Shown here: positions 55,908-64,000 of the stretch, piece after piece | How positions within the stretch are numbered: position 1 is the first letter of the stretch | Layout of the letters: every line of letters starts with the position of its first letter | Origin: Psychroflexus planctonicus | GTDB lineage: Bacteria; Bacteroidota; Bacteroidia; Flavobacteriales; Flavobacteriaceae | Reading direction: 5' to 3' | DNA: 64,000 nucleotides | Assembly (NCBI RefSeq): GCF_014640195.1 | Contig: NZ_BMGM01000009.1 | Location: 99,356-163,355 of the forward strand | Notes under the pieces: generated by a model | The model's input: the letters and a program-made list of their open reading frames with translations, nothing else | Databases searched by the model: none | Told to the model about the DNA's origin: nothing | Position numbers and translations under genes: made by a program

Positions 55908-56308
55908 GACTAATGATATTTCATAACTAAATTTTAAAAAAAACTCAAAAATAGTTAAAATACTTTTTTATTGAGTTAATATTTTTTTTTTAATAGTTGT
56001 TCATGTTTAAATAATAAAATATCGTACCTCTGAAAAAAAAGTAAAGAATTAACTTTTACAGTAAAATTAGATTTTATTCTTAGGAGTTACTTTTTACAAA
56101 TCATGTTTTTGGGAGCCTTAATAAAAACTTAAATTGTCGTGTTTTCTTTAAATCAAACTTTTCAAAAGTGGTTTAGAGCAGACTCCTAGAATAGTAAAAG
56201 TAAAAAAGTACCATGATACTATAAGATGAGTCTAGTTTTAGAGTAAGCTTACAGGTCAAGGAACGTGGTAGATACATGAGCAATATAGGGTAGTCTTAAT
56301 TACCTAGG
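55908..56308. other. intergenic region upstream of the second STAND gene
   Basis: About 400 AT-rich bases without a credible gene. It holds the likely promoter of the STAND cluster: on the minus strand TATTTTTG at 55946-55953 (exact TAnnTTTG) about 39 bases from the ATG. I see no terminator, repeat or RNA structure that I can support. Confidence 0.4.
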
Positions 56309-59300
56309 TCAAAGATATTTTGCTAAATCCGAAAGTAATTTGTCAAACTTTATAATGGCAGGCAAGTTTCCATTTTCGATATAAGATGCTAGCTTATTTG
56401 CTTCTTGTTCTAAATCTTTTGTAAGTTTTTTAACCTGTTCCACTTTTTCATGGCGCTCTTTTGAATCAGATATGTTAAAAGCTCTGGTAATTTTCCATGA
56501 ATCATTTTTTGCTACATCTGTAGAAATACTTTTTCCCACTTCAATTATAGATGACGCCATAATTTCAATAGCATCTGGCGATGTTTTGCGTAAGCTTCCG
56601 TTTTCCCCGTCAATAATCGCTGCAATCTCCGCTTTAGCTGAATCAATTGGAGTGTAGCCTGTTAAATTCCTAGATATCTCATCCAAGGCTTGTCCTTCTT
56701 TATTCTCTTTAGTAGCATTGGCATCTGGTAATTTTAAGTTTTCCCCATTAGGAGATAATACTCCAGAACCCTCATTTAGCGAATACTTTTTGCCATCATC
56801 TTCACCCATTAAAGAATACGTCAGGGTTTTACTCGCTTCGCCAATATTCCAGTTTGCGGCTTCAAATTCATATAACTTTTTACGGAAGAAATAGAGTGCT
56901 CTAGCTTCAGCGCCAAATTTCAAACTAGCGGTTAAATTGCCTTTCATTTCAGCTACAGCGGTTAATTCTTCAGCAGTAAATGATTTTTCGTTTTGAAGAA
57001 AACGACCATTTAAAGTGGCATTACCCTTCACAACAGCCTTTGCTCCTGTTTCTGCATATACACCCGCATAAAGAGCTATGGTAGAGCCTACACCTGCACT
57101 TATTGTAACATTGGCAAAAATCTCTCCATCAGCGCCCATAGTTCCTTTTAAGGCAAGTGAAGGAACTTCTTTCTTCTCATAGGCAAAAGATAAATTATAA
57201 TTTAAAGCTACACCACCTCCAGCCTCAAACCTTACACTCGCTTCGAAAGGTAACCCACCCATTGGAAATGGAACCGTTAGTGATACCGGCCAACCTGGAA
57301 TTTTAGGGGGTATTTTACCTGTTTTCCCATCAACGCTTAGTTTAGAACCGTCTTCTAATGAAACTTTCCCAGTACTATCAAAGCTAAAATTAACTGCGCC
57401 AGTAGCTTGCATACCAGGAATATTGGCCGTTCCAGTAGCACCAGTAAGGGTCGTTTTATATTTCTGTTTTGGCGATAAAATTTCCGCTTTTTTAGGAGGC
57501 ATAACACTAATCGGGCCTCCAAATGAAACTGCGCCATCTTGCGGATTAGTTACCGTGATTTTTCCCCAATCTATGTCATTTGTAGGGTCATCACCTGAAC
57601 CTTTAAAGCTAGATGCTATGGTTAAATTATCAACCGTGCCTTTTAGTCCTTTCAAATGAGCATTTAAAGCAGACCCTAGTGTTATAGTAGCTGTTTTAAC
57701 CGTAATTAATGACGAATTCGCGACTTTCTGGCCTGCATCAAAGGTGAATTCGGCAGAAGCTGTTGCATCGGCATCTAGCCAGTTACCCGCTTTGATGTCT
57801 AGCGCCGAATCTCCAATATCCAACTTATACTTTCCTTTTGCTAACTTAGTTAAAGAAATTGCAGCCGGTGTCTTGTAACTGATACCATCGTTGGGCTTAA
57901 ACGTAGACGCTGGTTTTCTAATCGTAATCTTCTCAAAGTCTGTTTCTACTGCGCTTCCCTTATCCTGAATAACCAATCCCTCTAGCTCTGCAGAAGTATT
58001 TTCCAGTCCTGGAAGAACATCTGATTTGAGCGTCACAGTTAATGATTTTAGACTCAGTTTTTTATCACTATCGCTGTAAATCGCTCGTTCTACCGAACTG
58101 CTAAAGAGGTTTTCGTAGTCAAACCCAAAATCTAGTGCAAAAGTGCTTAATGACCAGTCTGAATTTGTTACACTTTTACTTAAGGACACTTCTCCATCTG
58201 AGATGCTTGCAGCAACAGGCCCTTTATTTAGCGATAAATTCACATTTCCAGAAGTAACCGTTCGCTTATATCCAGTATGCATCCCTTCCTGATGTACTTC
58301 AATTTCAGCTAATTCTACCAGTTTATTTACTAGAAAGCCACCAGAAATATTGAGTGCGGATTTCTTCCAGCCAAAGCCTGCTTTACTCATCTTAACCTTG
58401 CTCACCTTACCTTTTGCATTAGGCACTTTATCTTTGATAGTTAAATCTAGATCCGCTTCGGCGGCGGCGGCTGAACCCTCTGTAATGGATACAGTGCTAC
58501 TGCTAAAATGTAAATCGCCGTCAACAGTAGCTTCATAACTAAATTCTTTAGTTGGTAAACTCCATGTATTGTCTTTTGTTAAGGCCACTTCCGTAAAAGG
58601 ATCCGTAAAACTTCCATTTTCGGTATGCGCTGGCTGACCGATAAAAGCTACGTTACCCTCACCTCGAATGTTGACTATCTTACCAAGTTCCTTCTCTAAT
58701 ATAACATTTGAATCGTCTAGTTTCACTTCGTTATTCAATTCAATTGCATGTTTAAAGTTGTAATTAAATTTTGTATCCCCATCTTCTACCGTCATGCCAA
58801 AGTTCTTTTCCTCGTAAACTTGACCATTTGGTAAAGCTATTTGTATACCCAAACCTGTGAGCTCTTTACTTAGTACAGTAGTTGAAATATTAGCACCGCG
58901 AACAGTGACTTGATCCGATAAGTCTACGCTAAAGCTGAACACATTAAGATGCTGCTGTATCTGTGAGAGAATAGCTCTTTTTCGTTCATAATCCAGGAAT
59001 ACATGCTCCACAGCACTAGCCAAAAACCCATCTACGCTGTGCTTACCATGCCATTCTTTGATTTTATCCAAAACTTCTTGGCTCTTTAAAGCAACTTCAG
59101 CAAGCATCTTTAATCCAGTGGAAGAACTTTCGGAAGATACTTTGACATAATCGTTCTGATAAGTTGTATAATGCTTGATAATATCCGTGTAAATCGTATC
59201 ATTACCTGTAACAACTTCCCTTGCTTTTTCCATAAAAGTGGAGGTCGACTCAATCTTTTCACCCGCATCATCAGGCGTGGTATCAACCGCTTGAGGCTTC

Positions 59301-60226
59301 ATGAATTCATCTTTTGCCGCCGCCGCATCATCCTGACGATACTCATTAATAAAATTCAATAAAGCGGTGATGGATTTATGCTTTATCTGCTCGTCAGCAG
59401 ACTTAATTTCTTTATGTCTATCAAGCCACTTTTCGCCAAGATTTCTGACCTGCTCTAAAGCTTTTTCTTTTTTATCGGCTTCAGCTGCATTGTAATTAGC
59501 GGTAGCATTTAGAAGCTGGTTGAACGTAGTGTTCCTCGTACGGTTAAACCATGAATTTTGTCCTTCTAATATAAACAATTGTGGTCGAATTCTAGCTTCG
59601 AATATAGCTTTCACTTTTGCTTTCTTTTCTTCTAGAACTGAACTATCCGCTTGACGTTGTATCACTTTACGCTGTACATTACCTCCTTGATTAAGTGAAA
59701 GATTTGCTAAAGGTATAGCTTCCTGACCACCTAGCTGAGCCGCCTTTGCGCCCATAATATCTGCTTCCTGCTCTAAAGAATTATTATCATTAATAGGCAT
59801 ACCTTGAACTTCTGTTGTTGGCTGAACCCGACCTTGCCTTTGTTGTATCACATGCCAAGCCTCATGTGGGAGATGCTTTTCTTGACCTGAAGCTAAGTGA
59901 ATATCTGTTCCTTGTGCAAAAGCATGTGCTTGTAATTGATCTGGTTTGTTAGAATTATAGTGTACATTAACATCGTCCATAGAATAACCCGATAGATTTT
60001 CGATACCACTTTTCAGGTTATCGGGCAATCCAGTAGAGTTTCCTTCAACATGCTTATTAGCTTCTTGATCCACAAAATCATCTGCCTTCTGTTGAAGTTG
60101 AATTAGATTTGTGTTATCAGACCGTTTGTTTACTAATTCAGATTGTTGTGAATTATTATCTTTTTTTTGTATAGTACCACCAAAAGATTTACTGTTATCT
60201 TTTGACTGTTTAAAGCTGGCATCCAA
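56309..60226 (-). CDS. DUF4157 (eCIS core) domain protein, candidate cargo, 1305 aa
   Basis: Residues 1-56 form a leader shared with the next protein. Residues 60-170 are a DUF4157 domain: GIENLSGYSMDDVNVHYNS, LQAHAFAQGTDIHLASGQEK, and the metallopeptidase-like HEAWHVIQQ (121-129), then EQEADIMGAKAAQLG. About 200-400 is helical. From ~440 to ~1100 the protein is a long beta-repeat region rich in Gly, Ser and Thr, and the last 150 residues are helical. DUF4157 is the hallmark of eCIS-associated proteins, often toxins. Catalysis by the HEAWH motif is not proven. GC is higher than in the structural genes. Confidence 0.85.
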   Translation of the reverse strand: MDASFKQSKDNSKSFGGTIQKKDNNSQQSELVNKRSDNTNLIQLQQKADDFVDQEANKHVEGNSTGLPDNLKSGIENLSGYSMDDVNVHYNSNKPDQLQAHAFAQGTDIHLASGQEKHLPHEAWHVIQQRQGRVQPTTEVQGMPINDNNSLEQEADIMGAKAAQLGGQEAIPLANLSLNQGGNVQRKVIQRQADSSVLEEKKAKVKAIFEARIRPQLFILEGQNSWFNRTRNTTFNQLLNATANYNAAEADKKEKALEQVRNLGEKWLDRHKEIKSADEQIKHKSITALLNFINEYRQDDAAAAKDEFMKPQAVDTTPDDAGEKIESTSTFMEKAREVVTGNDTIYTDIIKHYTTYQNDYVKVSSESSSTGLKMLAEVALKSQEVLDKIKEWHGKHSVDGFLASAVEHVFLDYERKRAILSQIQQHLNVFSFSVDLSDQVTVRGANISTTVLSKELTGLGIQIALPNGQVYEEKNFGMTVEDGDTKFNYNFKHAIELNNEVKLDDSNVILEKELGKIVNIRGEGNVAFIGQPAHTENGSFTDPFTEVALTKDNTWSLPTKEFSYEATVDGDLHFSSSTVSITEGSAAAAEADLDLTIKDKVPNAKGKVSKVKMSKAGFGWKKSALNISGGFLVNKLVELAEIEVHQEGMHTGYKRTVTSGNVNLSLNKGPVAASISDGEVSLSKSVTNSDWSLSTFALDFGFDYENLFSSSVERAIYSDSDKKLSLKSLTVTLKSDVLPGLENTSAELEGLVIQDKGSAVETDFEKITIRKPASTFKPNDGISYKTPAAISLTKLAKGKYKLDIGDSALDIKAGNWLDADATASAEFTFDAGQKVANSSLITVKTATITLGSALNAHLKGLKGTVDNLTIASSFKGSGDDPTNDIDWGKITVTNPQDGAVSFGGPISVMPPKKAEILSPKQKYKTTLTGATGTANIPGMQATGAVNFSFDSTGKVSLEDGSKLSVDGKTGKIPPKIPGWPVSLTVPFPMGGLPFEASVRFEAGGGVALNYNLSFAYEKKEVPSLALKGTMGADGEIFANVTISAGVGSTIALYAGVYAETGAKAVVKGNATLNGRFLQNEKSFTAEELTAVAEMKGNLTASLKFGAEARALYFFRKKLYEFEAANWNIGEASKTLTYSLMGEDDGKKYSLNEGSGVLSPNGENLKLPDANATKENKEGQALDEISRNLTGYTPIDSAKAEIAAIIDGENGSLRKTSPDAIEIMASSIIEVGKSISTDVAKNDSWKITRAFNISDSKERHEKVEQVKKLTKDLEQEANKLASYIENGNLPAIIKFDKLLSDLAKYL

Positions 60227-60539
60227 AGCAAATAATTTTCTATAAAATTAACTATAAATTTTAAAGACTATATCATTTTGCAAATAATTTATTAATCAAC
60301 TCATTTTAAAATGTTTATCTAAACTGAAAGCCAATTTTATATTTTTTAAAATACAAAGATGAATTTAAGTACGGGAACCAAACGCTACTTTCGGTAGATG
60401 TAACCAATGGATGCAGTTCAAGTATTTCAATTGAAATACGCATGAGAAAAGGATTCTTCTTTAAATCTAAGTTATGTATCTAACAAGAATTAAATGAGCT
60501 AGCTGAATTAACATTTGCTATAGAATAGTCCCTTTTAAA
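60227..60539. other. intergenic region between the two cargo genes
   Basis: The part next to the DUF4157 gene (60241-60306) is homologous to the region upstream of the other cargo gene, and probably carries the promoter. The remainder (60307-60539) has no coding or structural feature that I can support. Confidence 0.5.
60241..60306. repeat. duplicated upstream region, copy A
   Basis: About 60 bases immediately upstream of the DUF4157 gene match 61818-61878 closely (shared blocks TAAAATTAA-TATAAATTTTAAA and TCATTTTGCA-ATAATTTATTAAT). It lies at the same distance from both start codons, so promoter and leader were duplicated with the gene's 5' end. Confidence 0.7.
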
Positions 60540-61802
60540 TTAGGTGCCATATCCAGTCATTGCTTCTTTCAAATCATTAATTATTAGTTTTTTGGAGTCT
60601 TCTTTTGATGCAATTACTTGCAATTGTGTTTTCAATTCTTCAACAGATTTTGGACCGCCTGTTTGTGTCATATCAACAATTCTTGATGCCTGCTCTTCAC
60701 TCCAACCTAATTTCACTTTGATGTAATCTTTGGCTGATTGTGTGTTTTTAGCAATAGAATCTATAAAGGAAAATCCTGAGCCACAGATAGAATCGAGTTT
60801 TAAGTTGTAAATTAATTCAAGTGATGCTTGGTCCCCTTTAATTGCTTTATCAAGCAAACTGACAGAATTTACATCTTTTTTCTCTCCACGAATCCATTGA
60901 TATACACTTTTTCCACCTTTAAAAACAGATTCTATTGCACCAACTACCGTATTAAATGCTTTCCATGGTCCAGCAACCAGTTGAGCACCAGGAATTAATA
61001 ATAAAAGGTTAGCGGTAAAGTCTGAGATGGCCATGATTACATTCTTGATGGTTCTTACAAATCCTTTCCAAATTTTACTAAGTCCATATTCTGCTTCTTT
61101 AGGAGCACCAGCTTTTTTCTCTTTTGTTTTTGGGTCAATAGTGGCTTTTTCAAATTCAACCCATTGTGATTTTTTAGCTATTGCACTTTGAATATTATTA
61201 TAAGCCGTCACTAAAGGTTTGGCAATACCTGGTATCTTACTAAGTATTTTAAAAAAATTTGTTTTGCTTGAAGCTTTATTAAAAACTTCTTTTGTTTTTT
61301 CCATTATGCTGCTGCCTTCTTTGGCTGGGTCTTGTTTTTTATTGAGCATGCTTACTCCTTTGCCAACTCCACCTGCAGATGAAGCCCCAACACTTACGTT
61401 ATCCACAATTTCGTCACCATTTTTTGCTAAGAAGCTTCGTTCTTTTTTATCTAGACTTGGACTAAGTTCCTTGCCGTCTTCTGTTGCTGTAGCAGTTGAC
61501 TCTTCTTCTAAAGGGGTTGTTTTTTTTATCTCTGATTCTTTTGAAGCAGTAATTGTCTCTCCAGCAGAAATCTCCTTTGGAGATACTTCTATTTTTTTAG
61601 TTACTGCTGGTGTCTTTTTTTCTGGTAACTTGCTAGCATCATGATCCACAAAAGCATCTGCCTTCTTTTGAAGCTCAAGTAGGTTTTTATTATCAGACCG
61701 TTTATCAAGTATTTTAGCTTGCTGAGAATTATTATCCTTTTTTTGTTTTGAGCCGTCAGAAGATTTTTTTTTATCTTTAGACTGTTTAAGAGTGGTGTTC
61801 AA
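60540..61802 (-). CDS. candidate cargo protein sharing the DUF4157-protein leader, no DUF4157 domain, 420 aa
   Basis: Residues 1-56 match the leader of the DUF4157 protein at 34 of 56 positions without gaps (QKKDNNSQQ, KRSDN-NL, L-KKAD-FVD). A Pro/Thr/Lys/Glu-rich linker follows (~57-125). The rest is helical, with amphipathic or hydrophobic helices near 268-315 (SDFTANLLLLIPGAQLVAGP, then a Trp-Lys pair and a Gly-Gly-Lys) and YQWIRGEK. The C-terminus is an Asp/Lys/Gln-rich helical domain. No enzyme motif is recognised. A membrane-active or pore-forming payload is possible; function unproven. Confidence 0.7.
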   Translation of the reverse strand: MNTTLKQSKDKKKSSDGSKQKKDNNSQQAKILDKRSDNKNLLELQKKADAFVDHDASKLPEKKTPAVTKKIEVSPKEISAGETITASKESEIKKTTPLEEESTATATEDGKELSPSLDKKERSFLAKNGDEIVDNVSVGASSAGGVGKGVSMLNKKQDPAKEGSSIMEKTKEVFNKASSKTNFFKILSKIPGIAKPLVTAYNNIQSAIAKKSQWVEFEKATIDPKTKEKKAGAPKEAEYGLSKIWKGFVRTIKNVIMAISDFTANLLLLIPGAQLVAGPWKAFNTVVGAIESVFKGGKSVYQWIRGEKKDVNSVSLLDKAIKGDQASLELIYNLKLDSICGSGFSFIDSIAKNTQSAKDYIKVKLGWSEEQASRIVDMTQTGGPKSVEELKTQLQVIASKEDSKKLIINDLKEAMTGYGT

Positions 61803-61817
61803 ATTATTAATTTGGAC

Positions 61818-61878
61818 TAAAATTAATTATAAATTTTAAAATTAACTCATTTTGCATATAATTTATTAATTAACTCAT
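61818..61878. repeat. duplicated upstream region, copy B
   Basis: Counterpart of 60241-60306, located immediately upstream of the second cargo gene. Same order of conserved blocks with scattered substitutions. Confidence 0.7.
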
Positions 61879-62084
61879 ATAAAGACGCATCTCTAAGTTA
61901 ATCGTCAATCATATTTCTTATAAGTCTAAAGATATATTTCATTTATATAAGACTTTTAAAATTCCCAGATTAGACAATGGTTGAAAACAAATATGCTATA
62001 TTGTTTAATAAATGAAGTTCTGCTAAAGTTTGCACTTTTGTTAATATCTCTTTTTTTGATGAAAATTGAAGATGTAAAAGAATG

Positions 62085-62150
62085 GAAAAGAAACTTTTGA
62101 AGCTTTTTGAAAAAATTCAGCTTCAAATTATTGAGAACTAAAAAATAGCT
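62085..62150. repeat. rnpA 3'-end copy, right copy of island-flanking pair
   Basis: In frame this reads EKKLLKLFEKIQLQIIEN and stop, matching the RnpA C-terminus EKKLVQLFEKIQLQIIR. The identity continues into AAAAAATAGCT beyond the stop. It is a gene remnant, not a second rnpA: the 5' part is absent. It lies 176 bases before the S41 peptidase. Confidence 0.8.
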
Positions 62151-62325
62151 TCAAATCATATAAAGAATCTTCATGGTTAGCAAAAAAAATAAAAAAATAT
62201 TTCAAATTGATTCCTTCCATATTCGAAACCACTTAAGAATCGTAAAGTTTACTTAGATTTTATTTTGATTAATTTTAAAGCCTTAAACTTGTAATTTAAA
62301 GTTACAAATCAATTTCAATTCATAA

Positions 62326-63945
62326 ATGAAAAAGAAAATATACATCAGCGTATTAAGCATCGGAATTTTAATATCTGTTGGATTTACCACCGTAAAAACC
62401 GATTTTTTTGAAATCGCCAAACAAATTGAAATCTTCACTACCTTATTCAAGGAAGTCAACATGAATTATGTAGATGAAATCAATACCGCAGAATTGATGA
62501 ACACTGCCATTACAGCTATGTTAAACGATTTAGATCCGTATACACAATTTTACAACGAACAAGATGTACAGGATGCCAGAATACAACAATCGGCAAACTT
62601 TTCGAGTATTGGCGCTGGCATTCGTTTACAAAATGAAAAAGTAGTACTTACTCAAATCAGCAAAGATGGACCCGCTGATGAAGCTGGTTTACAAATTGGT
62701 GATGTACTGCAAAAAGTAGAAGGAATTGCGCTTTCTGGAAACCTAGAAGAAGCAGAAAATTTGCTAAAAGGTTCGCCAGGAAGCAAATTAAAAATTGAAT
62801 TTCTCCGAAAAGAAAAGCTTCAAAAAACAGAGTTAACACGCATTAATGAAAAAGAAAATGCCGTTCCGTTCTACGATTTATTAGCAGATCAAACGGGCTA
62901 TATTGTCTTGTCTCAATTTACTAGAACAGCTTCCAAAGAAGTTGAAAATGCGGTAAAAGAATTGAAAAGTCAAGGTGCAAAACAAATCCTTTTAGATTTA
63001 CGAAACAACCCAGGTGGTTTACTTGGCGAAGCCGTAAATGTGACCAATATTTTTGTTCCAAAAGATGTACAAATCACGTTTACTAAATCGGCTATAGAAA
63101 AATACAACGCCAATTATGTAACCCAAAACAGACCGGTAGATACCGAAATTCCTTTGGCAGTTTTAATCAACGAACGCAGTGCTTCTGCTTCCGAAATTGT
63201 TTCTGGAAGTATTCAAGATTTAGACCGTGGTGTAATCATCGGCAACCGTAGTTTTGGCAAAGGTTTGGTGCAACGACCAAAGAATTTGAGTTACGGTACT
63301 TCGGCTAAAATCACCATTTCGCGCTATTACACACCTAGCGGAAGATGCATACAAGCCTTACAATACCAAGATGGCAAAGCCATTAGAAATACCGAAGATG
63401 CCTATAACGAATTTACCACCAAAAACGGAAGAAAAGTATTTGATGGCGGCGGAATTATGCCAGATATCAGCATAGAAGATGCTAAAGTAGAAGGCATAAC
63501 TCAAGCACTTTTACAGAAGTTTCTCATATTCGATTTTGCTACACAGTATTTTTATGATAATGAAATTGAAAAGATTGAAGATTTCCAATTAAGCGATAGA
63601 GACTTCAAAAAATTTGTAACTTTTACAGAAGAAAAAGGATTTGAATTTGAAAATGAAACCGAAAAACACTTTCAGAAAATGTTAGCTGCTGCTGAAGATG
63701 AAGCTTTAAAAACAGTATTAAACAAAGAAATTGAAGCTTTACAAGAAGGTTTAGCTGATGCTAAAAAAGATGCTTTAGTACAGCAAAAGGAACAAATTAT
63801 GAAACTGCTCAGCCGTGAAATAGTACAGCGTTATTTTTACGAAGAAGGAGTTTTTAATTACGACATTCAACAAGGTGAAGAAATTAAAACCGCACAAGAA
63901 ATTCTAACTAATCAAAGTAATTATAATGCCATTTTACAACCTTAA
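62326..63945 (+). CDS. S41 family C-terminal-processing peptidase
   Basis: A signal/anchor helix (residues 1-25) is followed by a helical region and a PDZ domain (about 90-165: SIGAGIRLQNEKVVL, GPADEAGLQIGDVLQKVEG). The S41 protease core contains LLDLRNNPGGLLGEAV, the catalytic Ser in NERSASASEIVSGSI and the Lys in NRSFGKGLVQ, completing the Ser-Lys dyad. The C-terminal ~170 residues are a helical tail. It cleaves periplasmic protein C-termini. In flavobacteria this gene commonly follows rnpA directly; here it is 47 kb away, across the island. Confidence 0.93.
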   Translation: MKKKIYISVLSIGILISVGFTTVKTDFFEIAKQIEIFTTLFKEVNMNYVDEINTAELMNTAITAMLNDLDPYTQFYNEQDVQDARIQQSANFSSIGAGIRLQNEKVVLTQISKDGPADEAGLQIGDVLQKVEGIALSGNLEEAENLLKGSPGSKLKIEFLRKEKLQKTELTRINEKENAVPFYDLLADQTGYIVLSQFTRTASKEVENAVKELKSQGAKQILLDLRNNPGGLLGEAVNVTNIFVPKDVQITFTKSAIEKYNANYVTQNRPVDTEIPLAVLINERSASASEIVSGSIQDLDRGVIIGNRSFGKGLVQRPKNLSYGTSAKITISRYYTPSGRCIQALQYQDGKAIRNTEDAYNEFTTKNGRKVFDGGGIMPDISIEDAKVEGITQALLQKFLIFDFATQYFYDNEIEKIEDFQLSDRDFKKFVTFTEEKGFEFENETEKHFQKMLAAAEDEALKTVLNKEIEALQEGLADAKKDALVQQKEQIMKLLSREIVQRYFYEEGVFNYDIQQGEEIKTAQEILTNQSNYNAILQP

Positions 63946-64000
63946 ATTGGTTAATGTAAGTAGGTGTTAATTTGAAGATTGAAAAGAAGTGAGAGATGAG

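Larger units (their letters stand above)
61803..62325. other. intergenic region at the right island boundary
   Basis: This 523-base gap holds the shared cargo-gene upstream region (61818-61878) and the rnpA 3'-end copy (62085-62150). Between and after them is AT-rich DNA, presumably with the S41 promoter. No other gene is visible. Confidence 0.6.

Noticed and set aside
62061..62142. A second rnpA gene
   Set aside because: Only the last 18-19 codons are present, with no 5' part or start region; it is a remnant or recombination scar.
14828..62150. Integrase, transposase or tRNA at the island ends
   Set aside because: I looked for such genes and structures near both repeats and saw none, so a conventional integrative element is not claimed.
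1..64000. CRISPR arrays and rRNA/tRNA genes
   Set aside because: No regularly spaced short repeats and no cloverleaf or rRNA-like sequence were noticed on reading; a covariance-model scan was not possible.

Overview
The window looks like a chromosome segment of a marine-type Flavobacteriaceae (Bacteroidota). Evidence: two type IX secretion (T9SS) sorting-domain proteins, DUF4175 and DUF3024 family proteins, a TonB-dependent receptor, -7 boxes of the TAnnTTTG type, low GC, and the order DUF4175-ybeY-mnmG-methyltransferase. Two perfect 16-bp parS palindromes flank mnmG, so the segment probably lies in the replication-origin half of the chromosome.

Layout. 1-1.6 kb: partial DUF3024 gene, an unknown gene and a HigBA-like (HI1419/HI1420) toxin-antitoxin pair. 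1.7-1.95 kb: a hairpin flanked by a direct repeat. 2.0-14.9 kb: housekeeping genes (DUF4175, ybeY, mnmG, methyltransferase, OmpH-like lipoprotein, holB, pgk, a T9SS-secreted surface protein, rnpA, a META-domain T9SS protein). 15.7-61.8 kb: one very large, visibly AT-richer contractile injection system (CIS/eCIS) island. 62.3-63.9 kb: an S41 C-terminal-processing peptidase. A diverged copy of the last ~66 bp of rnpA lies just upstream of the S41 gene (62085-62150), so the island is bracketed by copies of the rnpA 3' end. This suggests insertion between rnpA and the peptidase gene.

The CIS island has four parts. (a) Minus strand, 15.7-20.1 kb: a PAAR-like (DUF4280) spike tip whose C-terminus is in another frame, an unknown protein, and a membrane-linked STAND NTPase with WD40 repeats. 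(b) A plus-strand run of 18 tightly packed genes, 20.2-46.9 kb. It opens with an envelope module (PLD-like/Ig-like protein, DUF4407 membrane protein, lipoprotein, GH18 lipoprotein with three membrane spans, two-span small protein). It continues with DUF4255 cap, an unknown protein, sheath, two tube proteins, DUF5908, LysM tube/hub protein, VgrG-like spike, gp25, baseplate J, a small fibre-motif protein, an Afp12-like baseplate protein, an 1811-residue tape measure and an AAA+ ATPase. (c) Minus strand, 46.9-55.9 kb: an MFS/HEAT/cNMP-like membrane protein, a GNAT-fold acyltransferase resembling FeeM/LuxI-type enzymes, a TonB-dependent receptor and a second STAND-WD40 NTPase. (d) Minus strand, 56.3-61.8 kb: two candidate cargo proteins with the same ~56-residue N-terminal leader, one with a DUF4157 (eCIS core) domain and one without.

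Reading them together (inference): parts a and b encode the particle plus proteins that could hold it in, or let it through, the cell envelope. Part c looks like a sensing or signalling unit. Part d supplies payloads that may be loaded through the shared leader. No integrase, transposase, tRNA or CRISPR array was seen.
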